From positions 1-6,913 of the forward strand of contig ONBA01000061.1 of NCBI GenBank assembly GCA_900315975.1: DNA of 6,913 nucleotides. The letters run 5' to 3'. A model generated the notes under the pieces. The model did no database searches. It saw only the letters and a list, made by a program, of their open reading frames with translations, and had not been told where the DNA came from. Positions within the stretch are counted from its first letter, which is position 1. Each line of letters starts with the position of its first letter. The translations under genes and the position numbers were made by a program. This DNA is from an uncultured Ruminococcus sp. (GTDB lineage Bacteria; Bacillota_A; Clostridia; Oscillospirales; Ruminococcaceae). Of the stretch, positions 1 through 5,304 are shown piece after piece.

Positions 1-30
1 TTCCGGGAGCTTTTCCCTTGTGTTGACATC

Positions 31-59
31 ATTATATCACGGCATTGCGGAAATGTCAA
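31..59 (-). promoter_or_regulatory. Consensus sigma-A promoter firing leftwards
   Basis: On the minus strand there is a perfect -35 TTGACA (plus positions 54-59), a 17-base spacer and a perfect -10 TATAAT (plus positions 31-36). Transcription would start near position 24 and leave the window to the left, so the gene it serves is not visible. A 7-base inverted repeat, TTGACAT at 23-29 and ATGTCAA at 53-59, brackets the promoter and could be an operator, though part of it is simply the -35 box. The match to both hexamers and to the ideal spacing makes this a strong call. Confidence 0.8.
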
Positions 60-79
60 GTAAACCTGTGGTATAGTTT

Positions 80-130
80 TTATCGGCAAGAATTTCTATG
101 CATTATCATTGATTTTTTGCCGATAATGCA
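80..130. repeat. Two interlocking inverted repeats over a promoter (possible operator)
   Basis: TTATCGGCAA at 80-89 is the exact reverse complement of TTGCCGATAA at 117-126. TGCATTATC at 99-107 is the exact reverse complement of GATAATGCA at 122-130. The two right arms overlap in GATAA, so the block at 117-130 is a composite that can pair with either left arm. Because the predicted transcript starts near 144, the repeats lie upstream of the RNA and are more likely protein-binding DNA than an RNA switch. The composite block sits between the -35 and -10 boxes, which suits repression. The binding protein is unknown. Confidence 0.55.
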
Positions 131-137
131 GTATAAT
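109..137 (+). promoter_or_regulatory. Promoter of the small AT-rich gene
   Basis: A -35 hexamer TTGATT (109-114), a 17-base spacer and a perfect -10 TATAAT (132-137) place a transcription start near 144. That leaves a 5' leader of about 55 bases before the ATG at 199. The spacer contains one arm of the inverted repeats described at 80-130, so a protein bound there would cover the promoter. This region is back to back with the leftward promoter at 31-59, giving a divergent arrangement. Confidence 0.75.
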
Positions 138-198
138 ACAATTGAGGCATTGATATAGAAATATAAAACCAGTGCTAAAGCTATGATTGGAGTATAAT

Positions 199-531
199 AT
201 GGATAAGGATAAAGTAAGACTTATTAAAATAAGCGAAAAAGCATTAAAGGAACTAATTTATGAAACATTTATTGAGAAACAATCTGTTTTTTTAGATGTT
301 GAAGCTACTGAAGTTTCGGATTTTTTTGAGTTTGATCTTGAAAAAGGTGAGTTTATCTTCTGTGCAATAAAGCTGGAAGATGAAGAAGGAAACATTTTAT
401 CATTGCCTCGGGAAATCGATTTGAAAAAAGCTATGAAGAATATTCCTGATACAACAGATTCCATGTTTTCTGCAAACAGATATAAAGAATATACGATGGA
501 CGAACTGATAGAAATATCAAGTCAACAATAA
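199..531 (+). CDS. Hypothetical protein, AT-rich gene
   Basis: A 110-residue acidic, soluble protein that I do not recognise. The start is ATG 199, preceded by GGAG at 189-192 with a 6-base spacer. A TTG codon 12 bases upstream in the same frame (187) overlaps this ribosome site and is therefore rejected. The protein is rich in Glu, Asp, Lys and Ile, has no signal peptide, membrane helix or cysteine cluster (one Cys), and seems to be a compact alpha/beta protein. Base use differs from the rest of the window: positions 241-480 are about 31% GC, against about 50% in the downstream redox genes, which hints at a separate origin. It has its own promoter (109-137). The next gene starts only 8 bases after its stop, so it may have been co-transcribed with the alkyltransferase remnant. 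Function cannot be inferred. Confidence 0.7.
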   Translation: MDKDKVRLIKISEKALKELIYETFIEKQSVFLDVEATEVSDFFEFDLEKGEFIFCAIKLEDEEGNILSLPREIDLKKAMKNIPDTTDSMFSANRYKEYTMDELIEISSQQ

Positions 532-539
532 GAAAGACA

Positions 540-932
540 ATGAATAACACATTTCACTATACCTCTCCCCTCGGTGGTATCACCCTCTCCAGTGACAGTG
601 AAACACTGACAGGCTTATGGTTCGACGGGCAGAAATACTTTCCCCATAAACTTGTTGAAGAAAGCAGCGAAGCAGAGCTGCCGATATTCATGCAGACCTG
701 CAACTGGCTCGATATTTATTTTGGCGGAAAAGAGCCGGGCTTCACACCGCCTATAAGTCTGCACACAACGCCCTTCCGCAAAGCTGTTTACGATATACTT
801 CTGACGATACCTTACGGACAGACCATGACCTACGGAGAGATAGCCAGTATCCTCGCAGAGCAGCAAGGAGTTGAGCGTATGTCAGCTCAGGCAGTCGGCA
901 GTGCCGTGGGACATAACCCTATGATGGCGTAA
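540..932 (+). pseudogene. ogt: Truncated methylated-DNA--protein-cysteine methyltransferase (Ogt/MGMT family)
   Basis: Intact members accept the alkyl group of O6-alkylguanine on a cysteine in a PCHR motif. The N-terminal part is intact: an RNase-H-like domain (about residues 1-75, beginning FHYTSPLGGITL) and the start of the DNA-binding domain, with PFRKAVYDILLTIPYGQTMTYGEIA (quoted here only by its ends PFR at 78-80 and TYGEIA at 97-102) and the helix-turn-helix MSAQAVGSAVGHNP at 114-127. The usual continuation, a few residues and then PCHRV, should follow at about residue 134. Instead the frame ends three codons later at 932. None of the three forward frames downstream encodes PCHR, so this is not a simple frameshift: about 30-45 C-terminal residues are gone. 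The sequence after about position 920 is a DUF1349 C-terminus. The start has only a weak AGAAAG ribosome site. The product would lack the acceptor cysteine and should be inactive. Confidence 0.85.
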
Positions 933-1090
933 ATTTCTCACAGATGCGTGTGTGTCATATGTGGGAGGGCAAAGGCACGATACGATTCGGCATTTACGCT
1001 TGCAGTCCGGAAGATTCGAGCTTTAAGGCAGTATTTACCGATATGAAGGCTTGGAAGGCACACGACGGACAGCAGCCGGACAAAGAGTAA
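920..1090 (+). pseudogene. C-terminal remnant of a DUF1349 family protein
   Basis: Frame 2 relative to the alkyltransferase (codons from 920) reads YDGVNFSQMR, then RFGIYACSPEDSSF, a Phe-Thr-Asp-Met strand and a final AHDGQ, ending at TAA 1088-1090. From memory this matches the last third of DUF1349 proteins, which are concanavalin-like beta-sandwich proteins of about 190-200 residues; the I-Y-A-C-S-P stretch is characteristic. Only 56 codons remain. There is no plausible start codon with a ribosome site, and the first two-thirds of the domain are missing. The DUF1349-like reading begins exactly where the alkyltransferase similarity ends, so this is half of a deletion or rearrangement scar. 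The family's function is not firmly known, and this fragment is unlikely to be expressed as a folded protein. Confidence 0.7.
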
Positions 1091-1091
1091 T

Positions 1092-1096
1092 GGAGG
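1092..1096 (+). promoter_or_regulatory. Ribosome binding site fixing a GTG start
   Basis: GGAGG lies 7 bases before GTG 1104 and just after the TAA that closes the DUF1349 remnant. No in-frame ATG or TTG has comparable spacing, so the GTG is the start. Confidence 0.75.
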
Positions 1097-1103
1097 ATTT
1101 ATT

Positions 1104-1460
1104 GTGAATCAATTCGGATACCCTGAAAGCGACTGGAAGCTCTATAAGAGCAAGGTCGGTGACTGGCAGGAAGGATATATGGAAAAGCTCTGCAAGGAGT
1201 ATATAGCCCTGTTAAGCTCTGATAAGCTGCCCTCGGACAGATTTTGGAAGCTTGAAAAGCGTATCAGGGAGGACAAGAGAGCGACGGGCGTGGTCGTTAC
1301 CAATTCACGCTCCAAAATGATAGACAAGATCCTCGACCTGTTACATGAGGGAGCGATCACGCTCGATGACCTCAGCGATTTCAGCGAGGAGTTGCAGGAA
1401 CGGATAAAGTTCATATACAGCGGCGGCTATAATAATCCCGATAATCGTAATCGACTTTGA
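1104..1460 (+). CDS. Conserved small clostridial protein of unknown function
   Basis: A 118-residue soluble protein starting at GTG 1104. The start is fixed by a strong GGAGG at 1092-1096 with a 7-base spacer, and matches the family's usual MNQFGYPESDWKL opening. It appears mainly helical: residues 5-60 hold aromatic and charged helices ending FWKLEKRIREDK, and residues 70-108 hold a second helical part with ITLDDLSDFSEEL. From memory, relatives are common in Clostridia and sometimes carry a transferred 'multidrug transporter' label. No membrane helix is visible, so that label is not supported. The last ten residues (YNNPDNRNRL) are low in conserved character, and their coding sequence runs into the dyad at 1454-1478, so the natural C-terminus may have been altered. 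An intrinsic terminator follows 34 bases after the stop. Function unknown. Confidence 0.75.
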   Translation: MNQFGYPESDWKLYKSKVGDWQEGYMEKLCKEYIALLSSDKLPSDRFWKLEKRIREDKRATGVVVTNSRSKMIDKILDLLHEGAITLDDLSDFSEELQERIKFIYSGGYNNPDNRNRL

Positions 1461-1478
1461 ACCCACCGAAGTCAAGGT
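1454..1478. repeat. Imperfect dyad, copy A (related to 6731-6755)
   Basis: ACTTTGA at 1454-1460 pairs with TCAAGGT at 1472-1478 (one G-T wobble) around a less paired centre. Position by position the 25 bases match 20 of 25 in the dyad at 6731-6755, and four of the five differences are transitions. The element overlaps the stop codon of the gene ending at 1460. It has no T-run after it, so it is not the terminator, which lies just downstream at 1494-1523. Confidence 0.5.
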
Positions 1479-1493
1479 ATCAAAGCAACAAAC

Positions 1494-1523
1494 GGTTAGC
1501 CTCACGCAAGGCTGACCATTTTT
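1494..1523 (+). terminator. Intrinsic terminator
   Basis: GGTTAGCCT (1494-1502) pairs with AGGCTGACC (1509-1517) over 9 base pairs with one G-T wobble and a 6-base loop, followed by A and five Ts (1519-1523). It ends transcription from the left block and insulates the redox operon promoter downstream. The opposite strand has no T-run of the same quality, so it is probably one-directional. Confidence 0.85.
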
Positions 1524-1535
1524 GTTCCATCATAC

Positions 1536-1550
1536 ATAAGAAAAACTTAT
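1536..1550. promoter_or_regulatory. Predicted LysR-type regulator binding box
   Basis: ATAAG (1536-1540), five As, CTTAT (1546-1550): a perfect 5-5-5 dyad that contains the T-N11-A signature of LysR-type recognition sites (T1537, A1549). Its centre at 1543 lies about 64 bases upstream of the expected transcription start (about 1607), the classical position of the LysR recognition site. A LysR gene lies in the operon it would control (3023-3895). The sequence and spacing are seen; the binding is inferred. The second, promoter-proximal site expected of such regulators is not obvious. Confidence 0.65.
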
Positions 1551-1571
1551 CTTTAACCATTGAAATCCAGA

Positions 1572-1600
1572 TTGATTTATCCAAAAATCCGTGATACAAT
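1572..1600 (+). promoter_or_regulatory. Promoter of the redox operon
   Basis: A -35 TTGATT (1572-1577), a 17-base spacer and a -10 TACAAT (1595-1600) predict a start near 1607. A TATAAT at 1600-1605 overlaps the -10 and could be used instead with a shifted start, but it lacks as good a -35 partner. The -35 is two mismatches from consensus, as suits an activator-dependent promoter, and a LysR-type box sits upstream at 1536-1550. The terminator at 1494-1523 separates it from the preceding gene. Confidence 0.7.
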
Positions 1601-1633
1601 ATAATTACCAAATAAAACACGGAGGTAATCACT

Positions 1634-2152
1634 ATGGCTAATATCCTTATCATTTACTATTCTCGCAATGGTGAAAATTACTGGAACGGCGGATTGAAAA
1701 CTATCACAAAAGGCAACACAGAGAGAGTTGCCGAGTTCATTCAGAATGCTGTGGGCGGCAATCTCTTTGAGGTGGACACCGTCAAGCCCTATTCCGAAAG
1801 CTATATGACCTGTATCGAGGAGGCAAAGCAGGAGCTTCGTGCTAAGGCTCGCCCGGAGATCAAGGCTTATCCCGAAAACTTTGAGGACTATGACACGATC
1901 TTTGTCGGCTATCCCAACTGGTGGGGTACGATGCCCATGTGTATGTTCACACTTCTTGAAAAGTATGATTTGTCCGGCAAGACGATAATTCCGTTCTGCA
2001 CCAACGAGGGCAGCGGTATGGGTTCAAGCGAGCGTGATCTGAAAAATCTCTGCAAGGGTGCAACGATCAAGGCAGGGCTTTCTGTTCACGGTGCAGAAGC
2101 CGCCGAGAGTGAAAGCAAGGTCGCAGTGTGGGCGAAGAAATCAGTCAGATAA
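1634..2152 (+). CDS. Flavodoxin (Flavodoxin_4 type), cytoplasmic
   Basis: A 172-residue FMN-binding electron carrier with the flavodoxin fold. The N-terminal strand and phosphate loop are at residues 4-36: IIYYSRNGEN, then an insertion of about 12 residues before KGNTERVAEF. The aromatic flavin-stacking loop is YPNWWGTMPM at 93-102, and CTNEGSGMG at 122-130 is the third flavin-contact loop. The long phosphate loop and WWG motif are typical of the Flavodoxin_4 family rather than classical electron-transfer flavodoxins. The start ATG follows GGAGGT (1621-1626) with a 7-base spacer. It is the first gene of the operon, directly behind the LysR-controlled promoter. No signal peptide is present, so it acts in the cytoplasm. 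It shares its domain plan with the lipoprotein flavodoxin at 5301-6059 more than with its immediate neighbour. The partner reductase and substrate are unknown. Confidence 0.92.
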   Translation: MANILIIYYSRNGENYWNGGLKTITKGNTERVAEFIQNAVGGNLFEVDTVKPYSESYMTCIEEAKQELRAKARPEIKAYPENFEDYDTIFVGYPNWWGTMPMCMFTLLEKYDLSGKTIIPFCTNEGSGMGSSERDLKNLCKGATIKAGLSVHGAEAAESESKVAVWAKKSVR

Positions 2153-2163
2153 GGAATTGAGAA

Positions 2164-2643
2164 ATGAAAACTCTAATTATTTACTATTCTCAGGCAAGAG
2201 GTAACACAAAGCGGATCGCTGAAATGATACACAGCGAGGTAGAGTCTGATATAGCTGAAATTGAAACTGTCAAGCCTTATGAGGGCAGCTATGAAGAAAT
2301 TGTTGAGCAGGGACAGCGTGAAGTAGAAAACGGTACAATGCCTGCAATCAGACCTCTTTCCAAGAAGATAGCCGATTACGACCGCATTATTCTCGGTACT
2401 CCAACATGGTGGTACACTATGGCTCCAGCTGTACGGACTTTCCTTGATGTTTATGACCTGTCCGGCAAAGAGGTCGTTATTTTTCAGACACACGGCGGTT
2501 GGGCAGGTCATACGCTGAAAGATATGAAAGAACTTATCAGCGGCAATGTAAGAAGTGAGTATGCAGTACAGTTTGACTCCACAGGCGGAGATGTGCTTGT
2601 AACAGATATTGCCGATATTGAGAAATGGATAAGGGAGCTGTAA
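2164..2643 (+). CDS. Short flavodoxin family protein
   Basis: A 159-residue flavodoxin-fold protein expected to bind FMN. The phosphate loop is compact, YYSQARGNTKRIAEMI at residues 7-22, without the insertion seen in the other two flavodoxins of this operon. The flavin loop is GTPTWWYTMAP at 78-88, and a third loop QTHGGWAGH lies at 108-116. The end (DIADIEKWIREL) is the usual C-terminal helix. The start ATG follows AAGGA (2151-2155), 8 bases away and overlapping the stop of the previous gene, so the two flavodoxins are made from one message. It lacks a signal peptide. Members of this family are mostly uncharacterised; some flavodoxin-like proteins of this shape act as NAD(P)H:quinone reductases, but nothing here proves that activity. 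Confidence 0.9.
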   Translation: MKTLIIYYSQARGNTKRIAEMIHSEVESDIAEIETVKPYEGSYEEIVEQGQREVENGTMPAIRPLSKKIADYDRIILGTPTWWYTMAPAVRTFLDVYDLSGKEVVIFQTHGGWAGHTLKDMKELISGNVRSEYAVQFDSTGGDVLVTDIADIEKWIREL

Positions 2644-2644
2644 A

Positions 2645-3013
2645 ATGACCGACAAGGAACAGATTATTCAGCTCTACAAGGAGATGTATACCGCAATGGT
2701 GAAAAAGGACAGAGCGGAGCTTGAACGTGTCCACGATGACAGCTTTGTGCTTGTTCACATGACGGGTATGCGGCAGCCGAAAGAAGTCTATATCAGCTCG
2801 ATCATGGACGGTACACTGAATTATTACTCCGCCGAACATGAGGATATGCAGGTGGAGATCAATGGTGATACTGCCGTGCTGACAGGCAGGAGCAAGGTCA
2901 CGGCGGCGGTGTTCGGCGGCGGAAAGCATACATGGCGGTTACAGCTTAGGTTTCAGCTTGTGAAGAAAAATGGTGAATGGTGCTTTGCTTTAGCAAGTGC
3001 CTCGACATACTGA
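2645..3013 (+). CDS. NTF2-like / SnoaL-type protein
   Basis: A 122-residue protein with the cone-shaped alpha+beta NTF2-like plan. Long N-terminal helices (residues 3-30, QIIQLYKEMYTAMVKKD) are followed by HDDSFVLVHMTG, a further helix (PKEVYISSIMDG) and four C-terminal strands, ending in LRFQLVKKNGEWCFALASAS. The family includes small-molecule isomerases, cyclases and binding proteins as well as many with no known activity. Histidines at 30 and 38 and several tyrosines could line a pocket, but I cannot name a substrate. The gene begins one base after the preceding stop, with its ribosome site GGGAG (2633-2637) inside the flavodoxin gene, so translation is probably coupled. The operon setting suggests a role in binding or converting the same compound that the redox enzymes act on. 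Confidence 0.85.
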   Translation: MTDKEQIIQLYKEMYTAMVKKDRAELERVHDDSFVLVHMTGMRQPKEVYISSIMDGTLNYYSAEHEDMQVEINGDTAVLTGRSKVTAAVFGGGKHTWRLQLRFQLVKKNGEWCFALASASTY

Positions 3014-3022
3014 GGTGAGGTA

Positions 3023-3895
3023 ATGCTCAAACAGATACGCTATTTTCAGTCGGTGGTGCGGCTCGGAAGTTTTACCGCCGCCGCAGAGGAACATTTTATC
3101 TCGCAGTCGGCAATTTCTCAGCAGATAAAGGCACTGGAGGAAGAACTGGGTGTAACGCTTTTAAAGCGCAAAAAACGCAGCTTCACGCTGACTGCCGCAG
3201 GCGAGTTTTTCTACAAGAAAAGCCTTGTGCTTGTGGCGGATTATGATAATATCGTCCGTGAGCTGCAAAAGGTTTCGGGCAACAGCGGAGAACTTCTGAA
3301 AGTCGGACTGCTCAAAGGCTACAGCGGCAAGGAATTCAACAGTGCCGTGTCGGAATTTACGGTGCAGTATCCCGATGTTACTGTTGAGGTCACGCACGGC
3401 AATCATGATGCACTTTATGCACTCCTGCGAAACAATGAACTTGATATTGTTCTCAACGATCAGCGCAGAGCCTTCTCGGACGAGTATGTGAACATCGTGC
3501 TTGACATTCGGGAATATTATGCGGAAATATCGGTAAATTCGCCCCTTGCACAGCTTGACGAGGTTGAAATTTCCGACCTGAAAAATACGCCGCTGATACT
3601 GCTTTCATCGCCCGACCAACAGGAAACAGAACGTAGTTTTTATGCGAATGACTTAGGCTTTCAGAGCGAGATATATTTCACAGAATATATTGATGATGCC
3701 CTGATGCAGGTCATTCAGGGCAAGGGATATATGCCTATTGAGGGCAGCGGTGATGCAGTGCAGACCACTACAAAGGCCGTGCGCCTTTTGAGAAACGGCA
3801 AACCGATCATCAGGCGGTACTGCGCGTTTATGAAAGCCGATAACCCGAAAAAGCACACAAATGAATTTATCGAAATTCTGAAAAATCAATTCTGA
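3023..3895 (+). CDS. LysR family transcriptional regulator
   Basis: A 290-residue regulator of normal length for the family. The N-terminal winged helix-turn-helix spans residues 1-60, with FTAAAEEHFISQSAISQQIK at 17-36 as the helix-turn-helix and a following linker helix to about residue 88. The effector-binding domain begins at LLKVGLLKGY (about residue 91) and ends at the C-terminus. Only one cysteine is present (C267), so an OxyR-like two-cysteine redox switch is ruled out; a small-molecule effector is more likely. The start lies behind GAGGTGAGG (3012-3020), which overlaps the preceding stop. The gene sits inside the operon on the same strand rather than divergent, which is less common for LysR regulators and implies positive or negative feedback on itself. 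Its likely binding site is the dyad at 1536-1550. Confidence 0.93.
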   Translation: MLKQIRYFQSVVRLGSFTAAAEEHFISQSAISQQIKALEEELGVTLLKRKKRSFTLTAAGEFFYKKSLVLVADYDNIVRELQKVSGNSGELLKVGLLKGYSGKEFNSAVSEFTVQYPDVTVEVTHGNHDALYALLRNNELDIVLNDQRRAFSDEYVNIVLDIREYYAEISVNSPLAQLDEVEISDLKNTPLILLSSPDQQETERSFYANDLGFQSEIYFTEYIDDALMQVIQGKGYMPIEGSGDAVQTTTKAVRLLRNGKPIIRRYCAFMKADNPKKHTNEFIEILKNQF

Positions 3896-3904
3896 GGTGA
3901 TCCC

Positions 3905-4735
3905 ATGAAAGAAGTAATGTTAGTCACAGGTGCAGGACAGATAAGTATGGCTATCGCAAGGCGAATGGGCAGCGGTAAAAAGATCGTCCTCGGCGATAAG
4001 AATATGGACAACTGCAACACTATCGCAAAGATCATGAATGATGCAGGCTTTGACGTAGAGCCTTTTGAAATGGACTTGTCCTCCCGTGAGAGCATTCTTG
4101 CGATGATTGCAAAAGCGCAGGAGTTCGGAGAAATCAAGTATCTTGTAAATGGTGCGGGCGTTTCGCCCTCGCAGGCTCCCATTGAGGCGATACTGAAAGT
4201 TGATCTTTACGGCACGGCTGTACTGCTTGAAGAAGTCGGCAAAGTTATCGCAAAGGGCGGCTGCGGAGTTACCATTTCCAGTCAGTCGGGGTGGAGAATG
4301 CCCCAGCTTACGGCTGAGGAGGACTTTCAGCTTGCAATGACACCCACCGAGGAGCTGCTTGACCTTGAGATTCTCAAACCCGAAAATATCCGGGATACCC
4401 TACACGCTTATCAAATGGCGAAGCGCTGCAACGAAAAGCGTGTTATGGCGGAGTGCGTCAAGTGGGGCAAGCGAGGTGCAAGGCTTAATGACATTGCGCC
4501 GGGAATCATCGTGACACCACTTGCGATAGATGAATTCAACGGTCCGAGGGGCGATTTCTACAAGAATATGTTTGCGAAGTGTCCGGCAGGCAGACCGGGT
4601 ACTGCCGATGAGGTGGCGAATGTAGCAGAGCTTTTGATGAGCGACAAGGCGGCATTTATCACAGGCTCGACTTTCCTGTGTGACGGCGGTGCGACTTCAA
4701 GCTATTTCTACGGCGAACTAAGACCAACTGAATGA
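3905..4735 (+). CDS. Short-chain dehydrogenase/reductase (SDR), NAD(P)-dependent
   Basis: A 276-residue Rossmann-fold oxidoreductase acting on an alcohol/carbonyl pair. Visible parts are the dinucleotide loop VTGAGQISMAIA at 7-18, an acidic D31 at the end of strand 2 (favouring NAD over NADP), NGAG at 82-85, serines at 125-128 and the YQMAK catalytic tetrad part at Y169/K173, then PG at 199-200 and the C-terminal GSTFLCDGG. Between the serine and the tyrosine lie about 40 residues instead of the usual dozen or so, an insertion also seen in 3-alpha-hydroxysteroid-dehydrogenase-like SDRs. S14 replaces the glycine usual at the end of the GxGxxG loop. The ribosome site GAGGTG (3894-3899) overlaps the LysR stop. 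The substrate is not deducible; a steroid or other bulky alcohol is only one possibility. Confidence 0.9.
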   Translation: MKEVMLVTGAGQISMAIARRMGSGKKIVLGDKNMDNCNTIAKIMNDAGFDVEPFEMDLSSRESILAMIAKAQEFGEIKYLVNGAGVSPSQAPIEAILKVDLYGTAVLLEEVGKVIAKGGCGVTISSQSGWRMPQLTAEEDFQLAMTPTEELLDLEILKPENIRDTLHAYQMAKRCNEKRVMAECVKWGKRGARLNDIAPGIIVTPLAIDEFNGPRGDFYKNMFAKCPAGRPGTADEVANVAELLMSDKAAFITGSTFLCDGGATSSYFYGELRPTE

Positions 4736-4739
4736 GGTG
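4734..4739 (+). promoter_or_regulatory. Ribosome binding site deciding the acetyltransferase start
   Basis: GAGGTG lies 4 bases before ATG 4744 and overlaps the SDR stop. The earlier in-frame ATG at 4732 overlaps this site and has no ribosome site of its own, so ATG 4744 is preferred. The same GAGGTG-over-stop layout occurs before the LysR and SDR genes. Confidence 0.65.
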
Positions 4740-4743
4740 CGAT

Positions 4744-5304
4744 ATGACAGTATTTGAAGAACTGCGTGAGGGCAAAAGCTACGATATTCGTGATGAAAAA
4801 TATCAGCGTGAAGCTCACGGCGAAATGGGCAGATGCAGGCATCTCTGCTGGAAGATAAATTCTACCGATCCTGCTGACCGAGAAACGGTCATGGCACTTG
4901 AAAACGAGCTTTTGAACGGTCAGATGAAGGACGGCAATTTCTTCACTCCGCCTTTTCAGATCGACTGTGCAAACCGTGTATTTCTCGGCAAAAATGTCTT
5001 TGCAAATCACGGGCTGACAGTCATGTCCATCGGCACGATCACGATCGAAGACGGCGTAATGATGGGACCGGAGGTCGGGCTGTTCACGGTCAATCACGAG
5101 CCGAACAATATCCGTGTCATCAAGACGAAGGAAATCCGCATCAAGAAAAATGCGTGGATCGGCGCAAGGGTGAATATCCTTGCAGGCGTGACAATCGGTG
5201 AAAATGCGATAGTCGGCACGGGTTCTGTTGTGACGAAGGATATTCCCAACAACTGTGTAGCTGTCGGAAATCCGGCGAGAGTTATCAAGAGGATAGACGA
5301 ATGA
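4744..5304 (+). CDS. Hexapeptide-repeat sugar O-acetyltransferase (maltose/galactoside acetyltransferase type)
   Basis: A 186-residue acetyl-CoA-dependent O-acetyltransferase of the left-handed beta-helix class. Residues 1-60 form the Maa-type N-terminal domain (LREGKSYDIRDEKY, with REAHGEMGRCRHLCWKIN). Residues 70-180 form the hexapeptide coil, with VFLGKNVFAN, IEDGVMMGPEV, IRIKKNAWIGARV and the closing VAVGNPARVIKRI. The catalytic histidine is H118 in TVNHEP. The length fits the family. I use ATG 4744 because of the ribosome site at 4734-4739 and because it gives the usual N-terminus; an in-frame ATG at 4732 overlaps the SDR stop (ATGA) and would add four residues. In a redox operon it could acetylate a hydroxyl group made by the SDR or nitroreductase, but enzymes named maltose acetyltransferase often have other acceptors. 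Confidence 0.92.
   Translation: MTVFEELREGKSYDIRDEKYQREAHGEMGRCRHLCWKINSTDPADRETVMALENELLNGQMKDGNFFTPPFQIDCANRVFLGKNVFANHGLTVMSIGTITIEDGVMMGPEVGLFTVNHEPNNIRVIKTKEIRIKKNAWIGARVNILAGVTIGENAIVGTGSVVTKDIPNNCVAVGNPARVIKRIDE

Noticed and set aside
23..51. Plus-strand TTGACA at 23-28 as a rightward promoter
   Set aside because: The region 17 bases downstream (46-51, TGCGGA) does not resemble a -10 box; the hexamer is better explained as part of the inverted repeat around the leftward promoter.
94..108. A Fur or PerR box (ATTATCA at 102-108)
   Set aside because: Only one half matches the 7-1-7 pattern; the other half agrees at 3 of 7 positions.
540..1090. A simple frameshift or sequencing error in an otherwise complete ogt
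   Set aside because: No forward frame downstream of 920 encodes PCHR or the family C-terminus; the continuing frame matches DUF1349 instead.
3023..3895. LysR protein as an OxyR-type peroxide sensor
   Set aside because: Only one cysteine (C267) is present, so the two-cysteine disulfide switch is not available.
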